Assembly (NCBI RefSeq): GCF_001642475.1
Contig: NW_019173935.1
Span: 558,001 to 622,000, forward strand
Reading direction: 5' to 3'
DNA: 64,000 nt
From: Fonsecaea monophora
Taxonomy: Eukaryota; Ascomycota; Eurotiomycetes; Chaetothyriales; Herpotrichiellaceae
Of the stretch, positions 21,600 through 32,202 are shown piece by piece. The position numbers and the translations under genes are program-made. The notes beneath the pieces are model-generated. The model did not search any database, was not told where the DNA came from, and was given only the letters and a program-made list of their open reading frames with translations. The first letter of the stretch is position 1; every line of letters starts with the position of its first letter.

Positions 21600-22907
21600 T
21601 CATGAAGCCGTTTCGACGTAATTGGAAGGGAAGATTCCTGTCCGTCCATCTTCGGTCCGTCCTGTCCACCAATCGGTCTTGTTTTCTGTTCTCTTTGTGA
21701 TGGTGATGATGTCCCCTTTCTTGAAGCCCAGGTCGCCCTCTTGGTCTGCATCAAAGGTAAATAGAGCAACGGCTTGGTCAGGGCGTAGCGACCCAGTTCG
21801 CTGCCTGAAGACTGGTTTCGGGGCCGTAGGTCTGGTAGGCTTGTTGTCGGAGTAACTGTAATCATTCTGCAACGTGCTCGACCGACTGCGGCTGGAGAAA
21901 GCGTCGGGTGTGCCATTGTTCCGGCCAGCAGGTGCTCGGTCGTAAACATCATCAGCCCAGGTATTGGCTCGTCGGGGGTTAGGGTTGTCGCGGTAAACGT
22001 AGTTGTCGTCTGCTGAACCGACTGTGGAAGAACGGTTGTTGCGCACATTCGCCCCGTAGGCATCGCCAGTTCTGCCCTCCCAAACAACATCATCATGCTG
22101 GTCGTCATAAATAGGCATGTCATTGTACATGCTGTTGTCGTTGTAGCCAGAACCCGCGAAGACACGGGTGTTGAGGACTCTCATCAAGGGATCTGCGGCA
22201 GGGGGTGGCCTGACAGCACCCTCGAGGAGTTGTTTAGCCGTGACACGGCCATTGTAGAGTTTTTCATTGGCGTCTCTTCTCTCAATCAGGACACTGCCCT
22301 CCAGACTGACACCTGCGAACAAGCCTTTTGTCTTGCTGTAGGAGAACACTCCTGCCACACCCTTCAAGCTCGCAGCCCCCGCCGCTTCGGCGTTTCGTCC
22401 AACGGGCCCCGCAGCAATGGAGACGTTCCCACCGAGAGTCACGGAGGCCGCTTGTGAGAAGGCTCGGACGGCGTTGTAGTCGTTGAGGATGAAGACGAAA
22501 TCGGTCAATTCGAAGCCAATCTGACCACCGAAGCCGCCACCAGCAGTTGCGATAGCCGAAGGAGCAGACCAAGAGCCATCGGCTAGTCGTGCGACGACCA
22601 CGCCGGACCCAAGTCGACCAGAACCTAGGAAGCCAGCTTTGAAAACGGTCAAAACTGCAAGGCCCTAAGATCCGTCAGCCGAGACCACGAGTAGTTCAAA
22701 GAAGCCTGACCTTTGCGCTTGCGAGGATGGAGGGTGGGATGACTTTATCGGGTCCAAAGCTCTGTCTGGGGTCGACAAAAGATGCGAGGATTTTGCCGGC
22801 CTTCTTGCACTCGCCTGGAAACTGTGTAAATATGGGGACCCGAAAGTAGGCAGCTTTCACTTACTCCTCATCGACGAGGGTAGCGGGTTATTAATTCCAA
22901 ACGGCAT
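21600..22907 (-). CDS. Ysc84/Lsb3-like protein with SH3 domain
   Basis: Exons in coding order 22907-22865, 22814-22711 and 22664-21600 give 403 residues. The N-terminal Ysc84 (SYLF) domain is clear: SECKKAGKILASFVDP, KVIPPSILASAKGLAVLTVFKAGFLGSGR, then GSGVVVARLADGSWSAPSAI and GFELTDFVFILND. A Pro/Asn-rich disordered linker follows, ending in a C-terminal SH3 domain (VALFTFDADQEGDLGFKKGD ... DWWTGR ... GIFPSNYVE). Yeast Ysc84/Lsb3 and animal SH3YL1 bind actin and phosphoinositides and work at cortical actin patches in endocytosis. The protein is complete, with all expected motifs. It shares a divergent promoter with the Miro gene. Confidence 0.92.
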
Positions 22908-23652
22908 GTTGGAAGACTCTGTGGTGGAAGCTTGCCTTCTCGTCTGACTGGTCGTGTGCTCAAGTCCAGATCGTGACCGTGAGCCGATGTATAATCAAGA
23001 TGGTTGGATTGGAGTGCAAAGATGGCGAACACGCAAGTCGGAACTGGACGGGCAGAACAGACAAGAACCTCGGTGTGGGGGGTGGTGAGCTGAAGTGGGC
23101 TCCTAAGGCTCGAGTCCGAGGTCGGCTCTATGAAACGCAGGCAGGTTGTTTGTTAGGAGACTCGCAGGGAGAGTCGGGAGTAATATACACAGGCACCAGC
23201 TTGGAAAGTCAAGGAGATCAACTGCGGACTTTCCTGCGAGAAAAAGTCATGGATGGTAGAACCGTGGAGGCAAGGAAGCGAGCGAAGGTTCCTTTGGAAA
23301 AGGCGGGACGTTTTAGCGTCGGCTGTCAGGTTGGTGGTCAGTTGCCTGCCACGCTGCAGCTTGTTCCGTCATCGGCTTGGCATTTCGCAAGGTCGATTTC
23401 GTCGCTTCTGAGGCGCAGGCTGGAAGTTTCTCGTCCAAGGGATTCCTGAATTATTTGCCCGCCTTACACGCCTCCTACGTCCTCGAGTCTCTCGTCCGTA
23501 TCGCTCTGTCCACGTTTCCGCCGATCTGAATCCTAAAAGTACGCGTCTCCGCATTCAACGGTTCTCCACTGCCCGAGGCCGAAGCTGCCGTGACGGGCGC
23601 AAAACAATGGACCTTTGAGACCACCCTCTACCTCTCTGCATAAAAGAGAGAG
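22908..23652. other. Divergent promoter region (Ysc84-SH3 / Gem1)
   Basis: About 745 bases with no gene. A 158-residue frame at 22973-23449 shows no familiar content and is taken as chance. Confidence 0.5.
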
Positions 23653-25560
23653 ATGGCCACCGTCAGAATATGCGTCTGCGGCGACGAGGGCTGTGGTAAG
23701 TCCAGCCTCATCACCTCTCTCGTGAAAGACACCTTTGTGAGCACCAGGATTCAAGCCGTCCTGCCTCAAATCACAATCCCACCGACCCTGGGGACTCCTG
23801 AAAATGTTACCACGGTAATTGTCGACACCTCTGCTCTCCCTCAAGATCGTGCAACCCTAGCCAAAGAGCTGAGAAAGTCCAATGTCATCCTTCTCGTCTA
23901 TTCAGACCACTACAGCTATGAAAGGGTCGCTCTGTTCTGGCTGCCCTACTTTCGTTCGTTGGGCGTCAATCTGCCTGTTATCCTGTGCGCAAATAAGTCC
24001 GACCTGATCACGACGTCTACTTCCGCCCAGATAGTCGAGGAGGAAATGTTGCCGGTCATGTCAGAGTTTAAAGAGATTGATTCATGTATACGAACTAGTG
24101 CCCGTGATCACTTCAATGTCAATGAAGCATTCTTTCTCTGCCAGAAAGCTGTCACCCATCCGATCGCTCCTCTGTTTGATGCAAAAGAATCGGTCCTCAA
24201 ACCTGCCGCCGTAGCTGCGTTGCTTCGCATATTCTACCTCTGCGACAAGGACAAGGATGGGCTTCTGAACGATAAAGAGATGGAAGATTTTCAGGTCAAA
24301 TGCTTTGAAAAGGGGTTGAGCTCTGAGGATCTGCAGCATATCAAAGAAACCATCGACAACCATATTCCAGGAGCCGCTTCCACGAGAGGCATCACCTCTC
24401 AGGGTTTCCTTCTCCTCAACAAACTCTACGCTGAAAAAGGACGTCATGAGACCATCTGGGTCATACTGCGGACGTTTCAGTACACTGATAGTCTGTCTCT
24501 AGAAGAGTCATTTTTGCATCCCAAGTTCGAAGTGCCTGAATATGCTTCTGCCGAACTGTCTCCGGCTGGTTATCGCTTCTTGGTCGATCTCTTCCTGACT
24601 TCCGATCGAGACAATGATGGTGGTCTGAGAGATGAAGAGCTGGCCTCTTTGTTTGCTCCAACGCCTGGGATTCCACAAATATGGGTCGACAACAACTTCC
24701 CTTCATGCACAATGAGGAATGATGCTGGCCATGTCACTCTGCAAGGCTGGCTTGCACAGTGGTCCATGACCACATTTACCTCTCCAAAGACCACATTGGA
24801 ATACCTCGCATATCTGGGCTTCGAATCAACAGATCGTTCTAATACGAGCACAACGGCTGCTTTGAAGTTGACGAAACCCCGCAAGCGAAGGCGGAAACCA
24901 GGTCGAGTAGGACGGAATGTCCTTCTCGCTCACGTTCTGGGTGCTCCTCAGTCTGGTAAGTCTGCTTTGCTGGACGCATTCTTGGCCCAGCCGTTCAACA
25001 ACCTCTATCATCCCACCATTCAGCCTCGCGTGGCCGTCAACACTGTGGAACTGCCTGGCGGAAGGCAATGTTACCTCATACTGAAGGAATTGGGAGAATC
25101 CGAGGCAGCTGTTCTGGAGAACAAGAGCAAACTTCTGGACCAGTGCGACGTAATTGTGTACGCCTACGACTCGTCCGATCCAGACTCGTTTGCATACATT
25201 CCAAACATCCGGAAGACGTACCCCCACCTGGAAGATCTGCCGTCAGTGTACGTCGCTCTAAAAGCCGACCTCGACCGAACCACCCAAAGATCCGAAAACC
25301 AGCCGGATGAGTATGTTGCTCAAGTCCAGCGCATGCCACAAGGACCTCCCATATCTACCAGTGTCACTTGGCCTTCAATTCAAGAGCTATTCGTGGTCAT
25401 TTCTGAAGCTGGTTTGGAGCCAGTGACAGCATACCCACGACCACTACAAGAAGATGATGATGGGCAGTTGATGAGGTATGGGCTAGCTCTGGGGGTGGTG
25501 GTATGCGCAGCCGCAGCGGCGGTAGTGATATGGAGACGCTCAGCCATGCCGGGGAGTTGA
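23653..25560 (+). CDS. GEM1/gemA: Mitochondrial Rho GTPase Gem1/Miro
   Basis: A 635-residue intronless frame with the full Miro layout: N-terminal GTPase with P-loop GDEGCGKSS near residue 10 and NKSD, first EF hand (DKDKDGLLNDKEM), second EF hand (DRDNDGGLRDEEL), a second GTPase domain with P-loop GAPQSGKSALL, and a single C-terminal membrane anchor (VVVCAAAAAVVIW) followed by a short basic tail. Miro sits in the outer mitochondrial membrane and controls mitochondrial shape and inheritance; in yeast it also associates with the ER-mitochondria ERMES complex. As in other fungal Gem1 proteins, the first GTPase has DTSA where Ras has DTAG. Confidence 0.96.
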   Translation: MATVRICVCGDEGCGKSSLITSLVKDTFVSTRIQAVLPQITIPPTLGTPENVTTVIVDTSALPQDRATLAKELRKSNVILLVYSDHYSYERVALFWLPYFRSLGVNLPVILCANKSDLITTSTSAQIVEEEMLPVMSEFKEIDSCIRTSARDHFNVNEAFFLCQKAVTHPIAPLFDAKESVLKPAAVAALLRIFYLCDKDKDGLLNDKEMEDFQVKCFEKGLSSEDLQHIKETIDNHIPGAASTRGITSQGFLLLNKLYAEKGRHETIWVILRTFQYTDSLSLEESFLHPKFEVPEYASAELSPAGYRFLVDLFLTSDRDNDGGLRDEELASLFAPTPGIPQIWVDNNFPSCTMRNDAGHVTLQGWLAQWSMTTFTSPKTTLEYLAYLGFESTDRSNTSTTAALKLTKPRKRRRKPGRVGRNVLLAHVLGAPQSGKSALLDAFLAQPFNNLYHPTIQPRVAVNTVELPGGRQCYLILKELGESEAAVLENKSKLLDQCDVIVYAYDSSDPDSFAYIPNIRKTYPHLEDLPSVYVALKADLDRTTQRSENQPDEYVAQVQRMPQGPPISTSVTWPSIQELFVVISEAGLEPVTAYPRPLQEDDDGQLMRYGLALGVVVCAAAAAVVIWRRSAMPGS

Positions 25561-26016
25561 CATACGAGCAAGGTAGAATGCTACAAAATACAAGTTGCTG
25601 GGGCCTAGTCTGGATGTCTGGCAGCATTGATGGTCCCACTCCTTTGAATCCCAATCGGATCACCCCCATGTATCGGGGTGGATCTAACCACTCAGGCCAT
25701 CCAAGCTTTATATGCACGGCACACCAAGACATCCCACCAAATCCGGCGACTGGGCTTGCATAAGCATAAGATTCACTCAGTTGTCTGTCTATTACGACAC
25801 ATACTATATCCTCAATTCCTCCGCAACCGATCAAGGGCCCTTTACGGAATATTACAGGCAAAACTTGATCAGGTATTGGTTCTTTTGTGAGAACTAGAGG
25901 GATATCAAAAAGGGCGTCAAACATCCACACCGGCTCTCGTAAGTGTAACAAATTCCGAATTATCCTATCGACCATTCCGTATCCTAGCCGGGAAATCTCG
26001 AAGGGCCACGAAAACA
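25561..26016. other. Intergenic between Gem1 and the cupin gene
   Basis: About 455 bases; no gene or distinct motif seen. Confidence 0.5.
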
Positions 26017-26715
26017 ATGTCCACAATTCTAGCGGACGATACACGCTATGCTCGCACCCTCCTTTCGTCACCACCGGCCACTGAACCTCAGTCTATGTCA
26101 CGCACCATCACCACTCTTCAGCTCCAATCCCACATTGAGGGTGGCTACTTCTGCGAAACGGACCGCGACCCGCTCCTTGTGCCCAACCCATTCAAAAATC
26201 TTCCACAGTTGACAAACGCCACTTCCAAGGACACATCTGAGACGAGGCACGCATCGACGACCATCTACTATTTCTTGAGCCCGAAGAGCCCCGTGGGCCG
26301 GTTCCATCGTAATAGGGGTCGGACAGTACACACCCTACACTGGGGCCGAGGACGCTATGTCATTTTACATTTTGACCAGAGGAATTCTGCCAGTGGGCAG
26401 GAAGTCCCCATCGAGACCTTCGTAGTTGGGAAAGACATTGAGAAGGGAGAAAGAGTCCAGTGGATCGTCGAGGGTGGCAAGTTCAAGGCGAGTTTTCTTC
26501 TCCCCGACAAAGAGGGAGGTGACGAAAGTGAGCAAGGCCTGTTAATTAGCGAGACGGTGGTCCCGGGATTTGACTATGCGGACCACGACTTTATGACAGC
26601 GGAGCGAATGGCCGAGGGGCTGGACAAGGCACACAGGGAGGAATTGCAGTGGTTGTTGAACACGGACGAACAGCGCCGCTTGGACGTCGTGCTTAAGGCC
26701 ATGGGCAAGGAGTAG
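26017..26715 (+). CDS. Cupin-fold protein, DUF985 (Cupin_5) family
   Basis: A 232-residue intronless frame. The family pattern is present: LQLQSHIEGGYFCETDR near residue 40, STTIYYFLSPKSPVGRFHRNRGRTVHTLHWGRG (read in part) at ~85-115, a V-x-W-I-V-EGGKFKASFL strand, ETVVPGFDYADHDFM, and a closing AERMAEG / EELQWLL helix. Such proteins fold as a double-stranded beta helix. Their biochemical role is not established; some relatives resemble RmlC-type sugar epimerases in fold only. The fungal insert after the first strand (VPNPFKNLPQLTNATSKDTSE) makes it longer than bacterial members. Confidence 0.85.
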   Translation: MSTILADDTRYARTLLSSPPATEPQSMSRTITTLQLQSHIEGGYFCETDRDPLLVPNPFKNLPQLTNATSKDTSETRHASTTIYYFLSPKSPVGRFHRNRGRTVHTLHWGRGRYVILHFDQRNSASGQEVPIETFVVGKDIEKGERVQWIVEGGKFKASFLLPDKEGGDESEQGLLISETVVPGFDYADHDFMTAERMAEGLDKAHREELQWLLNTDEQRRLDVVLKAMGKE

Positions 26716-27131
26716 GCACGAAGGCCACTATATGGGGAACCATTAAACACGGCAGAAGAGACGGACTCTCTAAGAGTTCTATCACTTGATAATTAGAGCA
26801 TGACAAGTCGCTTGGGCCCTCTACATGTCGCCATCAGCTTCTGCAGTTTCGGCGTCATACATAGTGTCAGTGCGGTGAGGGACACGAGCTTCCACCTGAA
26901 AGACACACGGAAAAATCCAGGTTGACGATACTAGCGACAAGCCGACTGGAGGTTTTCTGCGTTGCATAATCGCCTCGTTCTGGCTCCCAGCATTTAAAAT
27001 ACACTGGGCAAAAAGCCTTTGAAAAGCCTTCTAGTACACACTGATTCAGCATGTTGATACAGTCCCTTCTGCCCCTGTCCAACGCCCGGCATCTAACGTG
27101 CAAGATCCTCCTTTCACTTCACAATATCTCC
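26716..27131. other. Intergenic between convergent genes
   Basis: About 415 bases. No independent gene, but the minus strand carries a possible terminal exon at 26821-26895 (separate entry). Confidence 0.45.
26821..26895 (-). other. Candidate orphan or alternative terminal exon
   Basis: On the minus strand a good acceptor (pyrimidine-rich, ending TTTCAG) is followed by 24 sense codons and TAG. The peptide starts VEARVPHRTD and ends EADGDM, an acidic tail. It lies about 240 bases past the stop of the proteasome beta5 gene. No strong donor in the matching phase is visible; the best in-phase one (GTCACT after ...GEFSN) is weak. It may be an alternative 3' exon or chance. Confidence 0.2.
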
Positions 27132-28031
27132 TCAGATCAACTCGCTAGTGACGTTGGAAAACTCGCCCTTCTGCAGTTTAGTCTCCCAGAAAATAGGGTT
27201 CGTGTCGGAGAAACCATGCTTGACCCAACCATCCTCCTTGACGTGGTAAAGGTTGATGTAACCACCTGAATAGGCATCTCGGTGGGTAGCCGCCAGAATA
27301 CTCCTTCTGCCCAGCTCCAAAGCCTCATCATCTTCCAGGTCGTATTTGTAGAGAGCATCCAGAACACCATAAGCGAAAGTTTGACCTGATCCAACACAGA
27401 AGAGATTGCCTGACAACCGCGTGCCATCCGAGTCAATATAGTAGAGCGCAGGCCCCTCTTGTGGTGTCACTCCCGTAATCATAGTTCCCATAGACAATCC
27501 CATTCCTTTGTAAGAATACACTAGGTTTGCTAGAATCTTGGAGGCTGCGGCGACGGAAATGCGGCGCTTATGGTGAAGTTCGTGTAAGCGACATTGGACG
27601 CCGAGGTAAGCAAGCCAGTATTGGCAGTCCTAATGGTGTTAATAGACGTCCCAAGACAAATGCAGAAGCCAACCTACCGCAGCTCCACCGGCCATAGTAC
27701 CCAGCAACATCGGATTAATCTCAATGACCTTCTTGACTGTTTGCGAAGCAATCCAGTTTCCGGCGGTGGCTCTTGAGTCCGTTGCGACGATGATTCCTCC
27801 TTTGAATCGGAATGCTAAGGTGGTGGTGCCGTGGGCAATCTTGATCGGGCAATTCGGATTCGAGTAATCATCGGTCGCTGCTCGCAGAAAGGCAGAAGGA
27901 CGTGGTACGGGCGGCAGGGCGAATTTAAGGGAAAGAGGAGGTAGCGTTTCGCAATAGTCATTATGGTCTTCTGACGTGAAGCCTTCGTTGGTGAAGGGAG
28001 ACTGAGTGTATTGGGCAACGAGTGTGTCCAT
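27132..28031 (-). CDS. PRE2: 20S proteasome subunit beta type-5
   Basis: Two exons, 28031-27678 and 27629-27132 in coding order, give 283 residues. The propeptide ends in HG before Thr69 (HGTTTLAF), the N-terminal nucleophile of the mature chymotrypsin-like subunit. GGIIVATDSRATAG, the Lys-bearing strand ...VKKVIEINPMLLGTMAGGAADCQYW and DGTRLSGNLFCVGSGQTFAYG fit beta5. It forms part of the inner beta ring of the 20S core and cleaves after hydrophobic residues. The frame reaches upstream to a TTG, but the first ATG is 28031. Exon 2 ends FSNVTSELI, close to the usual end of fungal beta5. Confidence 0.95.
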
Positions 28032-29048
28032 GGTTACAGATGGTGGAAAGTGTTTGATTGCTCTGGGGTCCAAGTTGGAAAGAAGTTCTCACAAAATACA
28101 AGAGACGAAGAAGTGTGTATTGGTACAGAAGCGAGAAAGAAAGAAACGGGGAGCTGGAGTAAGGCAGAAGAGGGATGATGATTGAGAGACTGAGGTGATG
28201 CTGCTTGGATGGTTTGGACGCTGAAGCTGCGCGTCTTGAATGGCGCCTGCGTCTCGTTAGGTGCCCGTCACGTGCTCTGCTCCGGAACTTGGCTGTCTGC
28301 GTTCACTTTCTCGCTTTCAATCTATTTCTCCTCCCAACTTCAAACTGCACGAAGCGTCCGAACTCGGTTTCGACTCATCCTCTTCTGCACTACTGTTGCC
28401 AACCCAGAATTTCCCTCGGCGTACTCGGGTTGACGAGATGGCAAAAGCAAGCCCGAGGCCAGGAGACCAGGAAGCCAGTCAGCACTGTCGCTTTGGCCGG
28501 TCGGCAACAGCCCCTCACGTCAACCCTTGTTCATGCTGGTGGATTTGACGCCGGAAAAGATGCCATTCCTCCAACTGGCTCGTGCAGAAAGATAGGGCCA
28601 CCAAAAGACCCTGGAGCTGGGAGGTCAAACAGTATCACGATCCAAAAGTTCTGCTCATCACTCGTTCGTCATTGGAGCAGCGGGTCGTATATGCAGGTTG
28701 TGGCTCTTCTGCCTGACCCATCGTGCCATCGCAGCTGAGAGCCACTGGCCCAATATCAATGTTCCACAGCTATACACGGGGCGTCCCAAGTCCAACCAGT
28801 GAAGATACTCCGTGCCCTTCAGCCCGTGTGAGGCTGACGTTCAGCGCCACGTTATCGGCTGCACCTTGCCTTGCGCCATCAAGATATGCTTTTGCACTCC
28901 AGATGAAGAGTGGCTTCAAAGGTATAGATCAGCTAAATTTGACTGTGAACCAGGTAAGACATCTGTTCTCGTGCTCGACTTCATATGTCATCCGTCTCGG
29001 TCACATCCCTCATTTTGTGTTGTCTTGTTCGCCTTGGAATGGTAAACC
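28032..29048. other. Divergent promoter region (PRE2 / membrane protein)
   Basis: About 1 kb without a credible gene; a 177-codon frame (28205-28738) opens with TTG and has no familiar content. An E-box CACGTG lies at 28269-28274. Confidence 0.45.
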
Positions 29049-31237
29049 ATGGAGAGCGATAATAGACGTCCCAAGAATCTCGTTTCCTTCTCGGAGCGAG
29101 TCGCTACCTTTCTCACGAATAGGCACAGCTTACATATCCCTTCACAAGAGGAGATAACGGGGGAGAGGACTCGGAGTCAGTCTCTAGACTTTCAAAACGA
29201 GATACCTCTTGAGCAGAACGATATCAGAGAGTCCTTCATACGACGACAATATGACACACCCGAAGAAGAGTGTCGCTTCGATCCAGAGTTACTACCAAAT
29301 GAAAACCTAGTCCAAACAATTTTACTCCCCGCAGCAGTCATTTGCATCCCTATCGCTCTTTTAGCCGGTACTTTGCTTGCTCTGGTTTATATGTACCGAG
29401 TCGTTCCTGTCCCAAATCTATTCAAGCCCACGGAAGCGACACTACATGAGCCTGGATTTGTTCTGGTCAACTTTTCTGCAAGTGAGTTCGCGGGCATTGA
29501 CAACGCTGTTGTCCAACACTGACTTCTCTAGCCCGATTGGTTTTCGTAGCCAGTTTTCTGTCTACGCTGGCACCTCTGCTGGGTTCGTTCATCTTGTCAG
29601 TGTTTGCGCTTACCGTGTCTCGGAAATTGCGCGATGCCTCCAGAGAAGCAAAATATCTGGACCTACCAACACCATTTCAAATGAGTTTGCTTATCGGCAT
29701 CTTGGTCGCGTCTGCACAGCAATTTCGGTCGTATCTCTGGTACCTTGTCCGCCGGCGAAGACCCAGCATCCCCCCGGTTTTACACTGTGCCGCCTCGATG
29801 ATGCTCCTAAGTTTGCTGTTGGCTGTCGGGGTGTTCATAGCGGATACCGTCCTGCATTACACAACGTCGACTGTTGAGGTTGATCAGATCTTGATTCCGC
29901 CAGAACCAACCCAAGAATTTGGTCGCGGGCTCTCTGAGTTCTGCTTGACCTTCAACCGAACTTTTGTGGGACTGCCTTGTTCCGACACGACTGACTCCGG
30001 AGTAGTCGACCCGAATGCAAACTTTGAAGCTACAGAAACGAATCGGCTCTTCCACAACACTTCGCAACTTTCAGAGATTCGAATCACGGCGACGGAAGAC
30101 ATCCCAGGGGCCGAGCTAGCATACCTCATTCCCCAGCAACAGACGATGATTCCCAATACTGATTACGAAGCATCGACTATTGGGATATCGACAACCTGTC
30201 GCTTTGTCAACCCATCCAGCTGCGGCATGGTACTTTGGGATGATTACTACACCAACTTCAGCTGCACCGATATGTTTCACGGCACTATCGGGATGCCACC
30301 AATCGTGAGCACAAACCTCAATAATCTACGCCCTCCGGATCCGTATCGTTCATTCTTGATGTACAAAGGGGCTGCCAACCTAATGTACTCGTTTTTCAAC
30401 GATTCAGGAATGAGAAACATTTACAACACTGTTGGCTACAATGACTCGGGCGCCTTCGACTTGAGCATTTCTCCCTATCCCAACTCTGACTTGGTGAATC
30501 CGTTCTATATCGGCATCGCCGCGCGAATTTCAACTACAAGTGGACAATTTGTGTCTGGCAATGAAATGATGGCAAACAACACAGACGCGACTTTTATCTC
30601 TGATGGCGTCCTGGATTTCATTCTCAATTGTGCCGTGGCGTCATACGATATCTCGTATACCTGGGTTGACGGAGCTCTGCAGAATATCCATGCGGTGCCG
30701 ACCGGCAATGGCAGCATCCTGGAAATTTTCCACGGAAACCTACTGTACGCGACTATCAGTGGTGGTGATCCTGCTCTACAAGATTTCCTCACACAGTCTG
30801 CATTGGCTGGAGACACGACTGAGTCTTTTCTCCAGAAATTTGGAAGTCTATACTCTACAAAGGTCCTAGCAAACATTGGCGGATACACTACAGGCCGTCT
30901 TGCCCTTGGCCAACAACAGCGTGAACATATGCTGCTTTCCAAAGTGCCCATTCCACCACTAGCGATACTGGTGGCATGGAGTTTCTGCTATCCCTTGCTT
31001 GGGCTGATACTGGCCTTCCAAGCATACTGGGCATCCCGCGGTAACGTTCGCAGTATCGCTGCGAAACTGAGCTTGCTTGGGTTGTCTCAGGCTGCCTTTG
31101 GAGACAAGCGAATGGAAGCATCAACCGGCGGAACCACTTCGAGGGAGGATGTGAATCAGCTTCTCAAGCAAGAGACGAGGCGCATTCTTGTCGATGGGAG
31201 CGCACAACAGGGCTTCGAGTTCGGTGTCATGCTATGA
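29049..31237 (+). CDS. Polytopic membrane protein of unknown function
   Basis: Exons 29049-29481 and 29532-31237 give 712 residues. I do not recognise a named domain. Residues 1-85 are hydrophilic. Hydrophobic stretches suggest helices at ~88-116 (ILLPAAVICIPIALLAGTLL), ~147-171, ~190-205, ~222-245, and one close to the C-terminus (LAILVAWSFCYPLLGLILAF). Between the fourth and last helix lies a loop of roughly 390 residues with several N-glycosylation sequons (NRT, NTS, NFS, NDS, NNT, NGS) and scattered cysteines, so it is probably lumenal or extracellular. The tail after the last helix is cytosolic-like. This layout recurs in many fungal hypothetical membrane proteins. The intron was placed by the frame change between NFSA and RLVFVASF. 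Confidence 0.75.
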
Positions 31238-32202
31238 CACCAATCGGAGAAAGAGCCAACAATAGTCGAGGGCACAGCCCAGCTGTCAAGGTATCGAGCA
31301 AAAGGCAACTCATCCTATAGCGCGTATCGAACTCTGCCATAACTCTGAGAACACTACGCAAGCGAGCCGTCCACAACTTATCTAGTCCTAAATCAACGCG
31401 TACGCAGCGCGTAGATGAGCCAGGGTTGCGGAACTTTCGGTGGATAACGTTGGCCTGCGTGAACTATGGCATGGGGTTTCCCCTTTGTTACCCCAGTGGT
31501 TGAACAGTCTTGCGCTTCTGTTGAGGATCAACGTTACCGGCCTGTTCAGGCGCCCTGGACGATTCAACGGATCAACCAATGAGATATCAGATTTCACAAT
31601 CAATGGTTGAGCTTTCGGTGCTTTTTGTTGCCTAATGCTCAGCTGGCACCACAAGGCACAAAACTATCACTGTTCACTGCAAGTCAGCAGGCTCATCAGG
31701 GGATGTCCCTGTTGTCTTGAACTTGCATGTGAAAGCGTTCAGCTCCTCTGCATCAACCAGACAAGTCGACGTACCACATGGCCATCCTAAATAAAGTCCA
31801 CCAGGATATACTCAATCAACCAATGACGTCTGAGCCGGGGATCTCTTGTCGCCGTTGCTTCATCGACTAAGCCTTTTCATGGCTGTGTCTTTCGCCGTTT
31901 GACATTGCGCCCCGGTGTGTTCGGTATTGACCGAAAACTCGCAAAACTAAGCACTTTGTGCTTGTCTGGACAACCCACGAGGAGTTTCGTAAGGCGGCCC
32001 AAACTGTATCACGTCCCCGTTGGTTCAGTTTACGCTACCAGGAACCTTTGAAGCGGTGAAATCTATTTCCATCCATGCATTCACATCAAGGGTCATTGCG
32101 TTCACACCAAGTATAAATGTCTCGGAGATCCTTGAACCTTTGGCCCGATCCAAACACTATCGACCAAACCATTTACTCTGCCACCTCATAGCTGTTACCA
32201 AG
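31238..32202. other. Intergenic: promoter of the KDEL-protein gene
   Basis: About 965 bases without a gene. The open frame of the next gene reaches back to a TTG at 32020, but the ATG at 32203 starts a signal peptide, so this part is probably 5' UTR and promoter. Confidence 0.5.
32112..32117 (+). promoter_or_regulatory. TATA-box candidate for the KDEL-protein gene
   Basis: TATAAA 91 bases before the ATG at 32203. Its position supports the later start over the TTG-opened frame. Confidence 0.4.

Noticed and set aside
28205..28738. 177-codon plus-strand frame in the PRE2 promoter
   Set aside because: Opens with TTG rather than ATG and shows no family features.
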